Shown one piece after another: positions 1 to 10,248 of a stretch of 64,000 nucleotides of DNA. Source of the DNA: Diphasiastrum complanatum (taxonomy: Eukaryota > Streptophyta > Lycopodiopsida > Lycopodiales > Lycopodiaceae). Where the stretch lies: positions 47,502,451-47,566,450 of the forward strand of contig CM055104.1 of NCBI GenBank assembly GCA_029204225.1, read 5' to 3'. The notes beneath the pieces were generated by a model, which searched no databases, had not been told where the DNA came from, and saw only the letters and a program-made list of their open reading frames with translations. Position numbers and translations under genes: made by a program. How positions within the stretch are numbered: the stretch's first letter is position 1; each line of letters begins with the position of its first letter.

Positions 1-495
1 ATCTACGTGTCAGTCTCATATTTTGCTTTAGAACTAGACACTCGTTCGTTGTATGGTTTTGCATGTATACTGAACACCATACATTCTCCCGTCAAGGATA
101 CTGCAGCTGGTTTGGTTCCGATTGATGTGGAGTTACTGCTACAGTTCCCTGTAAGGCCTTCAGTTTTTGGTCAAACTGCGCCATAAGTTGCTCCATCTGC
201 TATTTGTGAAATTTTGTCATTTGCTCCAACAGCAGTTCTGTGGATAGAGCGGATGTGTTTGATGATGATGATGTGATCGAGGGAGTAGGAGTGTGGGTGG
301 AAGGGTATTCGTCGTCAGATCCCTCATCCTCTTCCCTGATGGCATCTTCCATAGCTTCTTGCAGAGTAGCGTACTGCTCCCGTCGTTTCAGTTTTTTTCT
401 GATGCTTCGTGGTAATCCGGCTAGGAACCACCTAAACTACTCTAAAAAGCAAGAAAATAGCTAAAATGCAACTAAACTAGTTAGTGGAAACCTAT
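1..495 (-). pseudogene. Ty3/gypsy gag remnant (C-terminal part of capsid region)
   Basis: Read on the minus strand from about 430 downward, the sequence encodes a basic stretch followed by an acidic segment (EAMEDAIREEDEGSDDE) and a Ser/Thr-rich tail. The same order (LPKRIRHELKRH, then DDAIQEEDGNSDDE, then a Thr-rich tail and a QMEKL-type helix) appears at 44212-44520, so the two are relatives of one gypsy gag family. The primer site lies only about 65 bp upstream, so the N-terminal half of gag has been deleted. In-frame stops are present. The element continues leftward out of the window. Confidence 0.6.
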
Positions 496-512
496 CCCCA
501 ACATTGGCGCCA
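496..512 (-). other. Primer-binding site of gypsy LTR element
   Basis: The minus strand reads TGGCGCCAATGTTGGGG, one base after the end of the LTR at 514. The TGGCGCC core and G-rich end resemble plant gypsy primer sites of the TGGCGCCGTTGCCGGGG type. This fixes the element as minus-strand, with the LTR at 514-1334 as its 5' LTR. Confidence 0.6.
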
Positions 513-513
513 C

Positions 514-1334
514 TGTAGGGTCAAAGATCTTACGTAGTATAGCCCTCCCGCCTATCAACAAGGGTTAGATCACTAGATAGGTACCTAACTATGGATACAT
601 GCTACTTTTAAATAATTTCCTACTTTCTCCCTTAACTCTACTCACCACTAGCACTATTCTCCTTTAACTCTACTCCTCTACACTAACATTCATCATGATT
701 TGGGTGAAGGGAAGGGATAGCAAAGAAGAGATTGAGAAGAGATGAGAGAAAGAGAGAGAGATAGAGAGTGAGGGTGGAGGTTAGCTCAAATGCACATTAT
801 ACTTGCTAAAGGAGAAACATAAACAATTGAAACCAAAAAGCATGAACTTGAAAGCAATTGAAGACAACAAGAGCAATAGCAAGCATTGAATTGCAAATGA
901 GGATGCTTCTCTTCCAAAATTGGTAGAGTTTCCTCCTCCTCATTAAGCATGAAAATAGTGTACAAATGGTGTCTTTTTATAAAATGAGGAAGGCCCTTGC
1001 CCCTCAATCCTATTGGCTAATATTCACAATGATCCTATCCATTCATCTTGGACCCAACTTGATCTAAGGGTCCACAAAAAGCACATTAGAAATCACAAGA
1101 TTCATGTGAGTCCCAATTTGGACCCAACTCTAAAAAGTAATCTCTAAGTTTAAAAATGACATGGGGCCTCTAGTTTTTTTTTAATTCCAAGGCCCAAGTC
1201 ATGTTTATTTTATTTACAACTTTATTTGCGTGCTCATTGGGCCATGGGCTTATACACGCAAGATGCCATGCCCTTGCAACACATTTTATTGGATGATTTT
1301 ATTTATTTACACTTTGTTGGGAATACCCCCAACA
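514..1334 (-). repeat. 5' LTR of gypsy element (about 821 bp)
   Basis: On the minus strand it starts TGTTGGGGGTATT at 1334 and ends GACCCTACA at 514, giving TG...CA ends, with a primer site directly downstream. The outer edge interrupts the reading frame of the Cys/His-rich protein at 1335. The second LTR lies outside the window, so the TSD cannot be checked. A purine-rich GA stretch lies near 715-770. Confidence 0.65.
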
Positions 1335-2091
1335 GCTTAACATTGCTATCTCAGATTCATTGCCTGGTAGCAAGTTGTTCATCATCAGTTCTTTAGCCAC
1401 CTCTCTCTTGATTTTCTTCTGGCCAACACTGGGCAGTTTTTCCACTGGATCTTTAACAAGATTTCTTACAATATTGCTTGTCTGAATAGATTCTCCTTCA
1501 GCCACATCATGACAATGAGTCCCTAGACGAATGGCCAGTCTTGTGTATCTAACATCACTTGGTATAACATAATATATTTTTGCATTACAAGTTCCAATAC
1601 ATGTCAGTCTAAGACCACAATGGTAGCAACAAAATCCTCCATGAATCTTCTCAAGAGTTCCCATTGGGCAATGCATAGACAACCTTCCTCTCCATTGTGT
1701 GGTATGCGACATTCGAACATCTCCTGCAAAATTAGAAGTGGATGTTGTCACATAGCCCATCCATGGGTGACCATCTTTGCTCTGTTGCATACCAGTCATT
1801 AAATTGCTTTTCTCAGAAACATTTGGTAGCTCAAAAATAGTATCACCATCATACTTGATAGGAAGCTCCTTCACAAACATCATATTATTGATTCCATCAA
1901 CAAGCTTTTTTAGTTTGCTGCATGTTGGTAATTGTCTAATCACATCAAGTACATGTAATGCACCTGTCTCATGAATACAAACATCAGATGACCTTTTAAT
2001 GACATCGGTAGGACTGGTAGCCACGTTTGGATTGTCAACTATGTTATGTTCCAAATCCACTACATCCACAGGTTCCAGATCAATATTGCTT
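1335..2091 (-). pseudogene. Unidentified Cys/His-rich protein, 3' segment (cut by two LTR insertions)
   Basis: I do not recognise this gene. A long minus-strand frame enters at 2091 and runs to the gypsy LTR at 1334; the last residues before a stop at 1299 are LTR-encoded. It has a cluster of potential metal ligands: MHCPMG, FCCYHCG, CIGTCNAKIYY and GTHCHD. The last resembles the HxH end of GCM/WRKY- or MULE-type zinc fingers. A Lys-rich segment follows (GQKKIKREVAKELM). Its 5' continuation is at 8148-8418 across copia-1: removing 2092-8147 and one TSD copy keeps the frame open (...SPSS then NIDLEPVD...). A transposase-derived DNA-binding protein is possible but unproven. Confidence 0.5.
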
Positions 2092-2999
2092 TGATGCGAA
2101 AAGTGCGCAACGCACGAAACAACAATTCGGATGGTTTTCAGATATGATTGCTGGTCACTGCTAACTGTACATTCCTACAATCCTCCAGAATGTAGATGAC
2201 ACTTGATCTACGTTTTGAGTAACACAACATTCAACAAAATTCAACCAGTGTGCGAAATTGATAAAATGAGTGAATGAGATACACAAAATAATGGCGGACA
2301 ACAATTCATTCAAGATCAGACAAGATAAGAGTGATATGTGCGTAATGGCTACAATATCATCTATTGTTCTTCTTGTTTTTTGTGCGCTGTATGACAGATC
2401 TACACAGCGCGTTGGTGTGAGAGAAGCGACACTCTCCCACGAGTAATGTCTCGCTTACTAGCGAACTTCTTGGATCTCTGTGGATCCTGCTTACAACACT
2501 TGTCTCGCTCGCAGGCGGGCTTCTATTCTATATTCTGTCTTGCTTACTAGCATTAGACTTCTTATATCATGCATCAACTAGAAGGTATATAGTTGTGTCA
2601 TGTAACTTCTAGATTAGAGTGATTAAACATCTACAACTAATCACGAATTACAAGAGTGCTAGATTAGCCACGACCTAGAGTTCATCTGTTGATGTCATGA
2701 TATCAGATCAGATATTTGTACTTCTTAGTACTTGCATGATCTTGCTGGTCCTTTTTGGAATGTGAGGGTAGAAAAATATGTCGCAACGATTTTTGTGTTG
2801 CTTCGCGTCGTTTGACGTTTCTCCAGCTGTACCATGAAAAATTTTCTTTCACGAATTTATCGTGTTCGTGTCTTTTTGTTAGGGTGTTCGTGAACATTTT
2901 TGCTTCACGTCTTTTGACTTTCGCGTTTGCGAACATTTTTGTCAGAGTGAGGGCTGAAAGCTAGCAAAGCTTTGGTAATAGAAATATTTTGTTTCTTCA
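2092..2999 (-). repeat. copia-1 3' LTR
   Basis: 908 bp, paired with 7239-8147. On the plus strand it starts TGATGCGAAAAG and ends TTTGTTTCTTCA, followed by the purine tract (minus strand AGAGGGAG). The distal third holds several TTCG/CGAA motifs, many in inverted order. Confidence 0.92.
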
Positions 3000-3013
3000 G
3001 CTCCCTCTCAAAG
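3000..3013 (-). other. copia-1 polypurine tract
   Basis: The minus strand reads TTGAGAGGGAGC directly before the 3' LTR, in the position where plus-strand DNA synthesis is primed. Confidence 0.7.
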
Positions 3014-3399
3014 CATGATAGCTTGATGACTCCAAGATTGCTCCTTTGTCTCTCAAAAAGACCTTTGTCTAGGGCTTTTGTGAAAATGTCACCAACCATG
3101 TCTTTCGTTCCAATGAAGGTGGTCTGCAACATCTTCCTGCCAATCAGGTCCCTGATCAAGTGGTACTTGATTGCAATGTATTTCGTCCTTAAGTGGAACA
3201 CATGATCTTTCGTTAGATATATTGCAGATGTGTTATCCATCTGCAAAACTAGAGGCTCGTTCCTTGTTTCACCCAATTCGTCCAGGAACTGTTTGAGCCA
3301 AATCATCTCGTTGGCCATCTTTACTGATGCAACATACTCTGCTTCGTAGGATGACTGAGCCACAATGGTCTGCTTCTTGTTGACCCAGAGAATTGTCAC
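3000..3399 (-). pseudogene. copia-1 RNase H domain
   Basis: The minus-strand frame starts in the WVNKKQTIVAQSSYEAEYVA motif of copia RNase H (conserved E in AEY). It continues through LVLQMDNTSAIYL, HLRTKYIAIKYHLIRD and DIFTKALDKGLF, the standard C-terminal signature of copia polyproteins. The first catalytic Asp region, upstream of 3399, is in another frame. The frame reads on into the LTR. Confidence 0.85.
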
Positions 3400-3623
3400 T
3401 CATGATGCAATGGTGCATCCTCCTGAGACGCTTTCACAATCGTCCTTGAGGAATGCCCAGCCAGCATCACTGTAGGAAAGCATCTTGAACCCTACATCAC
3501 GACAATAATACAAGCCATAATCTCTCGTTAATTAAAGATATTGCAAAATTCGTTTTGCAATCTTCCAATGTCAAGCCTGAATTTGTACAGAATTGGCTCA
3601 TCCTGAACACTGCATAAGCAATG

Positions 3624-4220
3624 TCAGGGCGTGTGTTGTCCGTAAGGTACATCAGCGGACCTATCAGCTTCCTGTAAGGTGTGAGCTACATTTGTTCTCT
3701 CTCTTCTTCCTGTGAGCATTGGAGTATTCACTCCTTTGCAATTCAGCATCCCAAAATCCTCTAGGATTTTTTGGGCGTATCTGGACTGGTGAAGGTACAA
3801 CTTACCTCCCTCATAGTCCCTTTCAATTTGCAAGCAAAGGTAACACCTGGCTTCTCCCAGATCCACAATCTCGAAATGTTTTGAGATGTCTTCCTTCACT
3901 TCAGCAATCAGCTTCTCACTCTTGCAAAGTATCAGAGTGTCGTCCACATATACAGCCACAATAATGATCTGCCCATCTGTGACTCTGACGTATACATTGG
4001 AATCAACCAACAGTGGCTTAAATCCTAATGATTTCAGGACTTGATCATTCTTTTTGTACCATTCTCGAGCCGACTGTTTCAGACCGTAGATACTTCTATG
4101 CATTTTACATGCATAATTATGAAGTGAACTCGAGACATAACCTGGAGGTTGATACATGTAGACCTCCTCATCTAACTCACCATGCAAAAAGGCTGTCTTC
4201 TCATCCACAATGTGGATCAT
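3624..4220 (-). pseudogene. copia-1 reverse transcriptase, C-terminal part
   Basis: The open frame has the copia RT landmarks in order: KTAFLHGELDEEVYMYQPPG, SIYGLKQSAREWY, and AVYVDDTLILCKS with the catalytic YVDD box, then DLGEA and a CKGVNTPM motif. The N-terminal RT ([13 protein letters not shown]-like and ETFSLV-like remnants) lies at about 4220-4500 in other frames with stops. This region has decayed and cannot give a full enzyme. Confidence 0.88.
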
Positions 4221-5015
4221 GAGGTCATAAGCAGCTGTATATGCAAATTACAGACGTAGGGACAAATGTTTGATGACAAGAGAGAAGGTTTCAGAGTAGT
4301 CAATACCATATCTCTGAGAAAATCTCTTCGCTACCAGTCTTGCCTTGTATTTCGAGACATTACCATCCGATCCATACTTGAGCTTGAAAACTCATTTGCA
4401 TTTGACAGTCTTGCACTTATGCGGTAATGGCTGCAACGTCCATACCTGGTTCTTCCTCATGGATTCCATCTCTTCGTTCATGGCTTAGATCCATTTGTCC
4501 TTATCTAGACATTCAATTGCTTCCTTGAAAGTCTGTGGTTCGTCACTGAATCCACAGAACTCTTCTGATGTATAAGCATAGCTACCTGGCACGTATCTTG
4601 TTGGCGCTCTTCGTGGTTTTGTTGACCTTCTAGGAGATCCTCCTGGGATAGCAATGCCTTTGTCTTTTTCTGCTCTGCTAGGTCTGGAACCAGCTTGGTT
4701 TACATAAACTATAGAAGTAGGCTGCCTCTCGAATCTTTCGTCTTCTGATTCGTCACTCGAATGTGAAGCGACTCAAAACTCTTCATTTTCGTGTTCGTCT
4801 TCTGCTTCCTCTGTCACTGGCGGCAGATCATAGTATTGTCTCTCTAGAACTTCGTAGCCGACAGGATCATCATTGGACATTGTCCTGCTCTCATCGAATT
4901 TGACATCTCTCACTCTCTTCACATTGTTTGTGTCTGGCATGTAGCCTCTATAGCATGGCGAATTGTTGTCATAACCTACCAGAAATTTCTATTCAACTTT
5001 CTCATCAAGCTTCTT
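4221..5015 (-). pseudogene. copia-1 integrase C-terminal linker and RT N-terminus, decayed
   Basis: No long frame survives, but minus-strand pieces are recognisable: a region near 4300-4420 equivalent to the [16 protein letters not shown]-like RT segment, and an acidic Ser/Asp/Glu-rich linker near 4700-4900. The order fits the space between integrase (5016-5608) and RT (3624-4220). Confidence 0.6.
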
Positions 5016-5608
5016 TCAAAGCTTATCAAGAATATGTGCATAAGCTGCACAACCAAAGATTCTAATGTGAGACAGGTTGGACTTTCTACCCCACCATAAT
5101 TCGTGTGGTGTCGTGTGAGGGACACCAGACTTCCATGTCCTGTTTTGGATGTATGCAGCTGTAGCTATTGCTTCAACCCACAGTACCCTTGGAGCTTTCG
5201 AGTAGGCCATCTGCATCTGGTAGCTTCCATTAGGGTCCTATTCTTCCTCTATGCAACACCGTTGTGCTGCGGTGTGTAGGCTGCAGTCCTTCTATGAATG
5301 ATGTCACGATCATTGCAGAAGTTGGTGAAGCGATTCGAGATGTATTCACCACCTCGATCTGTCCTAATCTGCTTCACTTTGTTGCCTGTGCATCTCTCTA
5401 CCCAATTTATGTATTCTGTGAATTTATCAAGTGCTTTATTTTGAATGAAATACACTCTGGCAAATTTTCTATAATCATCAATGAAGCTTATGTAATATTT
5501 TGAGCCTCCTACCGAGATCATATTGAAAGGACCACAAATGTCAGAATGCACTAACTCCAGAATCTTGGTCGTTCTGTAGGAGTCTTTGACAAATGGAGTG
5601 CGCGACAT
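5016..5608 (-). pseudogene. copia-1 integrase
   Basis: Two adjoining minus-strand frames cover the catalytic core. At 5249-5608: ELVHSDICGPF (first Asp), SFIDDYRKFARVYF, IRTDRGGEY (second Asp), TPQHNGVA. At 5016-5216: MQMAYSKAPRVLWVEAIATA and TPHELWWGRKSNLSHIRIFG. The break between them (5217-5248) removes the NRTLME-type segment containing the catalytic Glu from the main frame. The zinc-binding His/Cys part is just upstream in the GAG_pre-integrase frame. Confidence 0.87.
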
Positions 5609-5616
5609 CTTACCCT

Positions 5617-6211
5617 TCAGACATGCATCACAGGTGGTCTATGATGACTTGCTTGGTAAAGTGCCATTGAGTTCATGTGGCATAGTCTCCTGTGCCACAA
5701 AGTGTATGGTGAATCATCATGAGTCTGATGCATCTGATCTGCAGACAGACGTACCTTCAAGTGATATAGATTACCTTTCTTTCTGCCTTGAGTGATCAGG
5801 GTACTGGTACTGGCATCAACCACGTTGTATGTTTCGTCAGAAAATGTCACACGCATCCCTGCATCAGCTATTCTTGCCATAGAAAACAAGTCTTGTTGTA
5901 GTGTAGGCACGAATAGAACGTCTTCGAGCCGTCTGTCTCTACCATTGGCGTTGAGCCACAGTGAACCAATAGCGTTCACTTTATGTTTGGATCCATCTCC
6001 AAGAACAATAAATAGTATCTGCACTTTTGAAATCAGACATAATTCGTCTTGATGTCACAAAGTGTGAGGTAGCTCCTGAATCTAGGATCACCTCATGTGT
6101 GTTAGATGTTGATGTTGCACACGTATTTGCACAAATATAGGCGGTCGAACAATTTCTGTTTGATCTCTCTTTGCCCATTTTTGAGCTCTCAAGCTCCTCA
6201 ACATAGGACAA
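5617..6211 (-). pseudogene. copia-1 protease and pre-integrase domain
   Basis: At 5981-6211 the minus-strand frame carries VILDSGATSHFVTS, the aspartic protease active site of copia polyproteins. A frameshift leads to 5617-6024 with LEDVLFVPTLQQDLFSMARI and LYHLKVRL, then YTLWHRRLCHMN, which is the GAG_pre-integrase His-containing module. A CCHC-type knuckle region lies around 6270-6370. Confidence 0.85.
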
Positions 6212-6363
6212 ACTATTATTGTTCTCCTGTCTGTTCTATGCTGATTCGTTCCTCGGGTTCAAGCGACAATCCATGGCTGCATGACCCTTCTTGTGACAGT
6301 GGATACACTCAATCTTTGGATTGAGCCAGCATGTATCAACTGTGTGCCCATCTCGTCTGCATC

Positions 6364-7126
6364 TCACGCAAGTCTTCTTTTCTCCACCTTGTTGTTTCGA
6401 CCTCTAGTTGCCTTTGCTGGTCCCCTCTGCTTGCTGATCACGATCCTGCCTTTGATTTGACTCCCTCTTGGGCTTAAACTGTTCCTTGGCCTTTTCTTTG
6501 TTGTCGTAGAGGGCTTGGCCAGAACCATTCTTGTGATCAAGGTGTTCTCTAGCCTCGACTTCCTCTCGAATCTTGACAATTGCCTTTTTGAGGGTCATTG
6601 TAGGATCTTTTGCAAGCAGGGTTCTTGTTGTCTGGAAAGATCTGGGTAAGGCTCTCAACAGGTAAGTGAGCTGCTTCTCAACTGACACTGCATTCTCTAC
6701 TCCAGAGTTATGTAGTGATAGAAATAGATCCTTCATCTTCCTTACAAAAGAAGTGAGGTCCTTTCTATCCCACTATAGATTTGTCAACTGATCTTCCAGC
6801 ATCATTATTTGACTTCTTGATTTTGTTTGAAATCTCGTGAGCAGTGTATCTCACATCTCCTTAGCTTTGGAGAGTGTAACCAGGTCAAGTGTGAGACTAT
6901 CTTTGATGGATGAAGATAGCAAGGCTACTGCCTTGTCATTTTTCTCCCTCCACTCGCGTAGCTCTTTGTCTAATGTCGTAGGAATCTCCTTTGTGCCATC
7001 CACCCAGGGAAATAAACCTTCACCCTTTAGTATCAATGATGTCTTAACTTTCCAGGCTAGAAAGTTAGATCCTAAAGAATCCAGAACTGTACAGATCTTG
7101 CTCTGTATGCTGCTGATTGAAGCCAT
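6364..7126 (-). pseudogene. copia-1 gag
   Basis: The start is the ATG at 7126 (MASISSIQSKICTVLDSLG). The first frame (6851-7126) contains the copia gag N-terminal LAWKVKTSLILKGEGLFPWV segment. After stops, 6404-6736 continues with SVEKQLTYLLRALPRSFQTT and a Lys/Arg/Gln-rich nucleic-acid-binding tail. The split into two frames shows that this copy cannot make a whole capsid protein. Confidence 0.8.
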
Positions 7127-7225
7127 TGCTTCTGAAGTGTGTTCTCTTGTTGATGATTGTTTGTTTGAATGCTTGGCCTCCTGGATCTGATAGCTTTTGG
7201 GCTACGTCAAACTATGACAAGGTAG

Positions 7226-7237
7226 GCTCTGATACCA
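7226..7237 (-). other. copia-1 primer-binding site (tRNA-iMet)
   Basis: The minus strand reads TGGTATCAGAGC, matching the 3' end of plant initiator Met tRNA, one base from the LTR. Confidence 0.9.
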
Positions 7238-7238
7238 C

Positions 7239-8147
7239 TGATGCGAGAAGTGCAGATGCGCGAAACAACAATTCAGATGGATTTCAGCTATGATTGCTGG
7301 TCACTACCAGCTGCATCATTCCTACAGTCCTCTAGAATGTAGACAGACACTGCTGATCTACATTTTGATTAACACATCATTCAACAAAATTCAACCAGTG
7401 TGCGGAATTGATAAAATGAGTGAATGATATATACAAAACGATGGCGGACAACAATTTACTCAAGATCAGACAAGATAAGAGTGATATGTGCGTAATGGCT
7501 ACAATATCATTTATTGTTCTTCACGTTTTTCATGCACTGTATGATAGACCCACACAGCGTGTTGGCGTGAGAGAAGCGATGCTCTCCCACTAGTAATGTC
7601 TCGCTTACTAGCGGACTTCTTGGATTTTTGTGGATCCTGCTTACAAAACTTGTCTCGCTCGCAAGAGGGCTTCTATTCTGTATTTTGTATGTCTGTCTTG
7701 CTTACTAGCATTAGACTTCTTATATCATGCATCAACCAGAAGGTATATAGTCGCGTCATGTAATTTCTAGATTAGAGTGATTAAACATCTACAACTAATC
7801 ACGAATTACAAGAGTGACAGATTAGCCACGACCTAGAGTGCATTTGCTGATGTCATGATATCAGATCAGATACCTGTACTTGCATGTTCTTGCTGGTCCT
7901 TTTTGGAGCATGAGGGCAGAAAAAGACATCGCGACGATTTTCGTGTCGCTTCGCATCATTTGACTTTTCTCCAGCTGTACCATGAAAAATTCTCTTTCGC
8001 GAATTTTTCGTGTTCGTGTCTTTTTGTCAGGGTGTTCGCGAACGTTTTCGCTTCGTGTCTTTTGACTTTCGCGTTCGCGAACATTTTTGTTAGAGTGAGG
8101 GCTGAAAGCTAGCAAAGATTTGGTAATAGAAATGTTTTGTTTCTTCA
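7239..8147 (-). repeat. copia-1 5' LTR
   Basis: 909 bp, paired with 2092-2999. It abuts the primer site with a one-base spacer. It contains palindromic GTTCGCGAAC cores near 8035 and 8073 and repeated CGTGTTCG-type motifs. These are better preserved here than in the 3' LTR, where some CpGs have become TpG or CpA. Confidence 0.92.
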
Positions 8148-8418
8148 TGCTTGAGGGGCTAAAGGCCAAATTAGCTTGTATGCACATGTTGGTGCTCAGT
8201 CCATGCTCTACCACAAAATCTTTTTCACCACCAAAGTAAACTGTTTCACATGGAACCAGCATAGGAATGCTTCTCGACGTCTGAGTGATTGAATGAAAAG
8301 CACTAAAATTAGATGCGCCAAGAGAGAAATAAGATGAGATTACTTCCTCCTTAACTTTTGTAATATCACCCTCATAGAAAAGTTCAGAGTCTAGAAACAC
8401 AATCCTTAGATTTGTCAT
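8148..8418 (-). pseudogene. Unidentified Cys/His-rich protein, 5' segment
   Basis: This is the upstream part of the frame at 1335-2091. It opens at an ATG at 8418, just after an in-frame TAG and a possible acceptor (attgtctag), so it may be a first exon or an internal one. It encodes about 90 residues, beginning MTNLRIVFLDSELF, without a recognisable domain, and then runs into the copia-1 LTR at 8147. The duplicated TGCTT (8148-8152, matching 2087-2091) marks the insertion site. No further 5' exon was identified. Confidence 0.5.
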
Positions 8419-9201
8419 AATACTCTACTAGACAATAATTTGTGTTTCTGTGAAGGAAAACTAAGCAAAATGCATAAGCAAAATCACAGAAGAAAAAGCT
8501 CCACAATATATGGCAATGAGAAAACTCTCACAATGCCCACAATAAGCACTATTGGCAGCCTCAATATCAATCCAATGCTCTTGGCAATAAGGTTATATCA
8601 ACCTCTATGGATTATGGGCCCACTCTGTACACAAAAAGTCATGGGCATGCCATTCAGAGGTCAATGAATATATCCAATATTTCAAGAATCATACATGTGT
8701 TATTCATAAAAGCGTAGATCTAATCACAATTTTATGTACAATGGCATAAATTTTGTACAGTCTATATTTCACAGGCATGGGGGCAATTGACTGTCAAACC
8801 GGTTGTCAGATTTACAAAAAACTTTATATATGATATTTCATTGGATCTCATCACTATGGGTGTACCTAATTGTGTGAAAAATATTAAATTTAAAAATAAT
8901 TTGCTGAAAAAAAATGCAGCTTATTATATTGCTATATATGATTGCCCAAAACGTATGAGTACTACTTGAGGGCTGCAATGCTTGCCCATAACCTATAATG
9001 CACAACAATTACCAATCAATGCAATGGAAGATGATTGTAAGAATGTGCATGGAGAGAGGAGTGTCAAAATATGGTGATATTGAACGATTCAAATGGGAGC
9101 TAAGAGCCAAACACATTATAAGAACAATACTCTCAAGTACAATATTAAAAAAACTATGTGGAGGAAAAACTTACTAAGAACACATTTATCCACTTCTAAT
9201 C

Positions 9202-9204
<3 letters not shown>

Positions 9205-9289
<85 letters not shown>
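9205..9289. repeat. (TC)n microsatellite, about 42 units
   Basis: An uninterrupted TC run about 0.8-1 kb upstream of the MTR3 start codon. Its minus strand is pure GA. Confidence 0.97.
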
Positions 9290-9292
<3 letters not shown>

Positions 9293-9917
9293 ATACTATC
9301 AACCACCTTTCCATCAAAACACATTATGAAAGCAAAAAAAACTTCATAAGCTATACAATACTATAACAATGAAACATGAATGTCTTTTCCACAAAACGAA
9401 GAAGCATAAGATTCTATCACTTTTTCAAGTTTCAACTTGCATCAAGTTGAAAGTAAGGAAGACAACAAGATTTAACAATCAATGTTCTAACACCAAAATA
9501 CTCAACTAGAAGAGGAGACATGTAGAATTAAAGCTAGAGAGAGCAAGTGGAAAAAGGGAGCTCTTATGGATGGTAACTTTAAACGTATAAACAAGCTCCA
9601 TGCATGAAAAATACAAAGAGAGTTAAGCATATACCATAGGATCATCCCTTAGATGAGTTGCTATTCATTGGTCCTCTTGGGTCTTAAGCTAAATTACGAC
9701 TAGAATATTAGCCACTAATACAACATAATTCCTCTCTTAAGGTAAGATCTTGACAAGAAAAATAATATACACTACTCATATTGCCTATAAATAGGTCTTA
9801 TGTACTCATGGTGTTAAGTCTCATGCACAAAGCCAACTAAAACTAAAGAATGTATTGTGATTCACAAATGTAATTATGTATTGCAATTTGGTTGGGGTTT
9901 GCCGATTCCACACGGCC

Positions 9918-9983
9918 GACTTGAGCATATACAAAAGGGGGCCTAACTACTGACTTGAGCATATACAAAAGGGGGCCTAACTA
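9918..9983. repeat. 34-bp tandem duplication
   Basis: Two nearly perfect adjacent copies of a unit starting GACTTGAGCATATACAAAAG and ending in GGGGGCCTAACTA, at 9918 and 9952. Confidence 0.9.
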
Positions 9984-10071
9984 ACGGGCGGTGATCCTTC
10001 TTGAAAAAGAAGGTTTGTATTGCAAAAGCTCTTTTATTGCATTGGGATGTATGGGTAGAGTTGTTGACTAC

Positions 10072-10077
10072 AGCCCA
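10072..10077 (-). promoter_or_regulatory. Site II (TGGGCY) motif upstream of MTR3/RRP41L
   Basis: AGCCCA on the plus strand (TGGGCT on minus), about 175 bp before the start codon. Site II elements accompany telo-boxes in plant promoters of ribosome- and growth-related genes. The assignment rests on the motif and its position only. Confidence 0.35.
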
Positions 10078-10190
10078 ATCCCGACCATTGTGTAGCGACA
10101 TCTAAAGAGCGCAGCTTTGTAAATGGGTTGACTAGGTTGTATATAACAACCATTAGTTGCTTTATTTATTTATTTTCCCGTTAGACGCTA

Positions 10191-10222
10191 AACCCTCATC
10201 TTCCTCCTTGAACCCTAAACCC
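10191..10222 (+). promoter_or_regulatory. Telo-box (AACCCTAAACCC) in 5' leader of MTR3/RRP41L
   Basis: AACCCTAAACCC at 10211-10222, with a second CTAAACCCT-like match ending at 10197. Both lie within 60 bp of the ATG at 10249. Plant telo-boxes occur near transcription starts of genes for translation and rRNA maturation, which fits an exosome subunit. Confidence 0.5.
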
Positions 10223-10248
10223 TTTCCTTTGCATCGAAGCTTTTGGCT

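Larger units (their letters stand above)
2092..8147 (-). mobile_element. copia-1: full-length, decayed Ty1/copia retrotransposon
   Basis: A 6.06-kb minus-strand element. The LTRs are 7239-8147 (5') and 2092-2999 (3'), both TGATGCG...TTTCTTCA. The TSD is TGCTT at 2087-2091 and 8148-8152. The tRNA-iMet primer site is at 7226-7237, and a polypurine tract abuts the 3' LTR at 3000. Domain order on the minus strand is gag, protease, integrase, reverse transcriptase, RNase H, which is the copia order. Coding is broken into at least six frames. The two LTRs differ at many positions even in their first 80 bp, so the insertion is not recent. Confidence 0.93.
8419..10071. other. Intergenic stretch without recognisable gene
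   Basis: I see no coding sequence or TE domain here. It is A+T-rich plant intergenic DNA with a long TC microsatellite (9205-9289) and a 34-bp tandem duplication (9918-9983). It separates the interrupted minus-strand frame from the MTR3/RRP41L promoter. Confidence 0.5.

Noticed and set aside
9093-9329. Open frame over the TC microsatellite (Leu-Ser repeats)
   Set aside because: Produced by the dinucleotide repeat; no splice or coding support.
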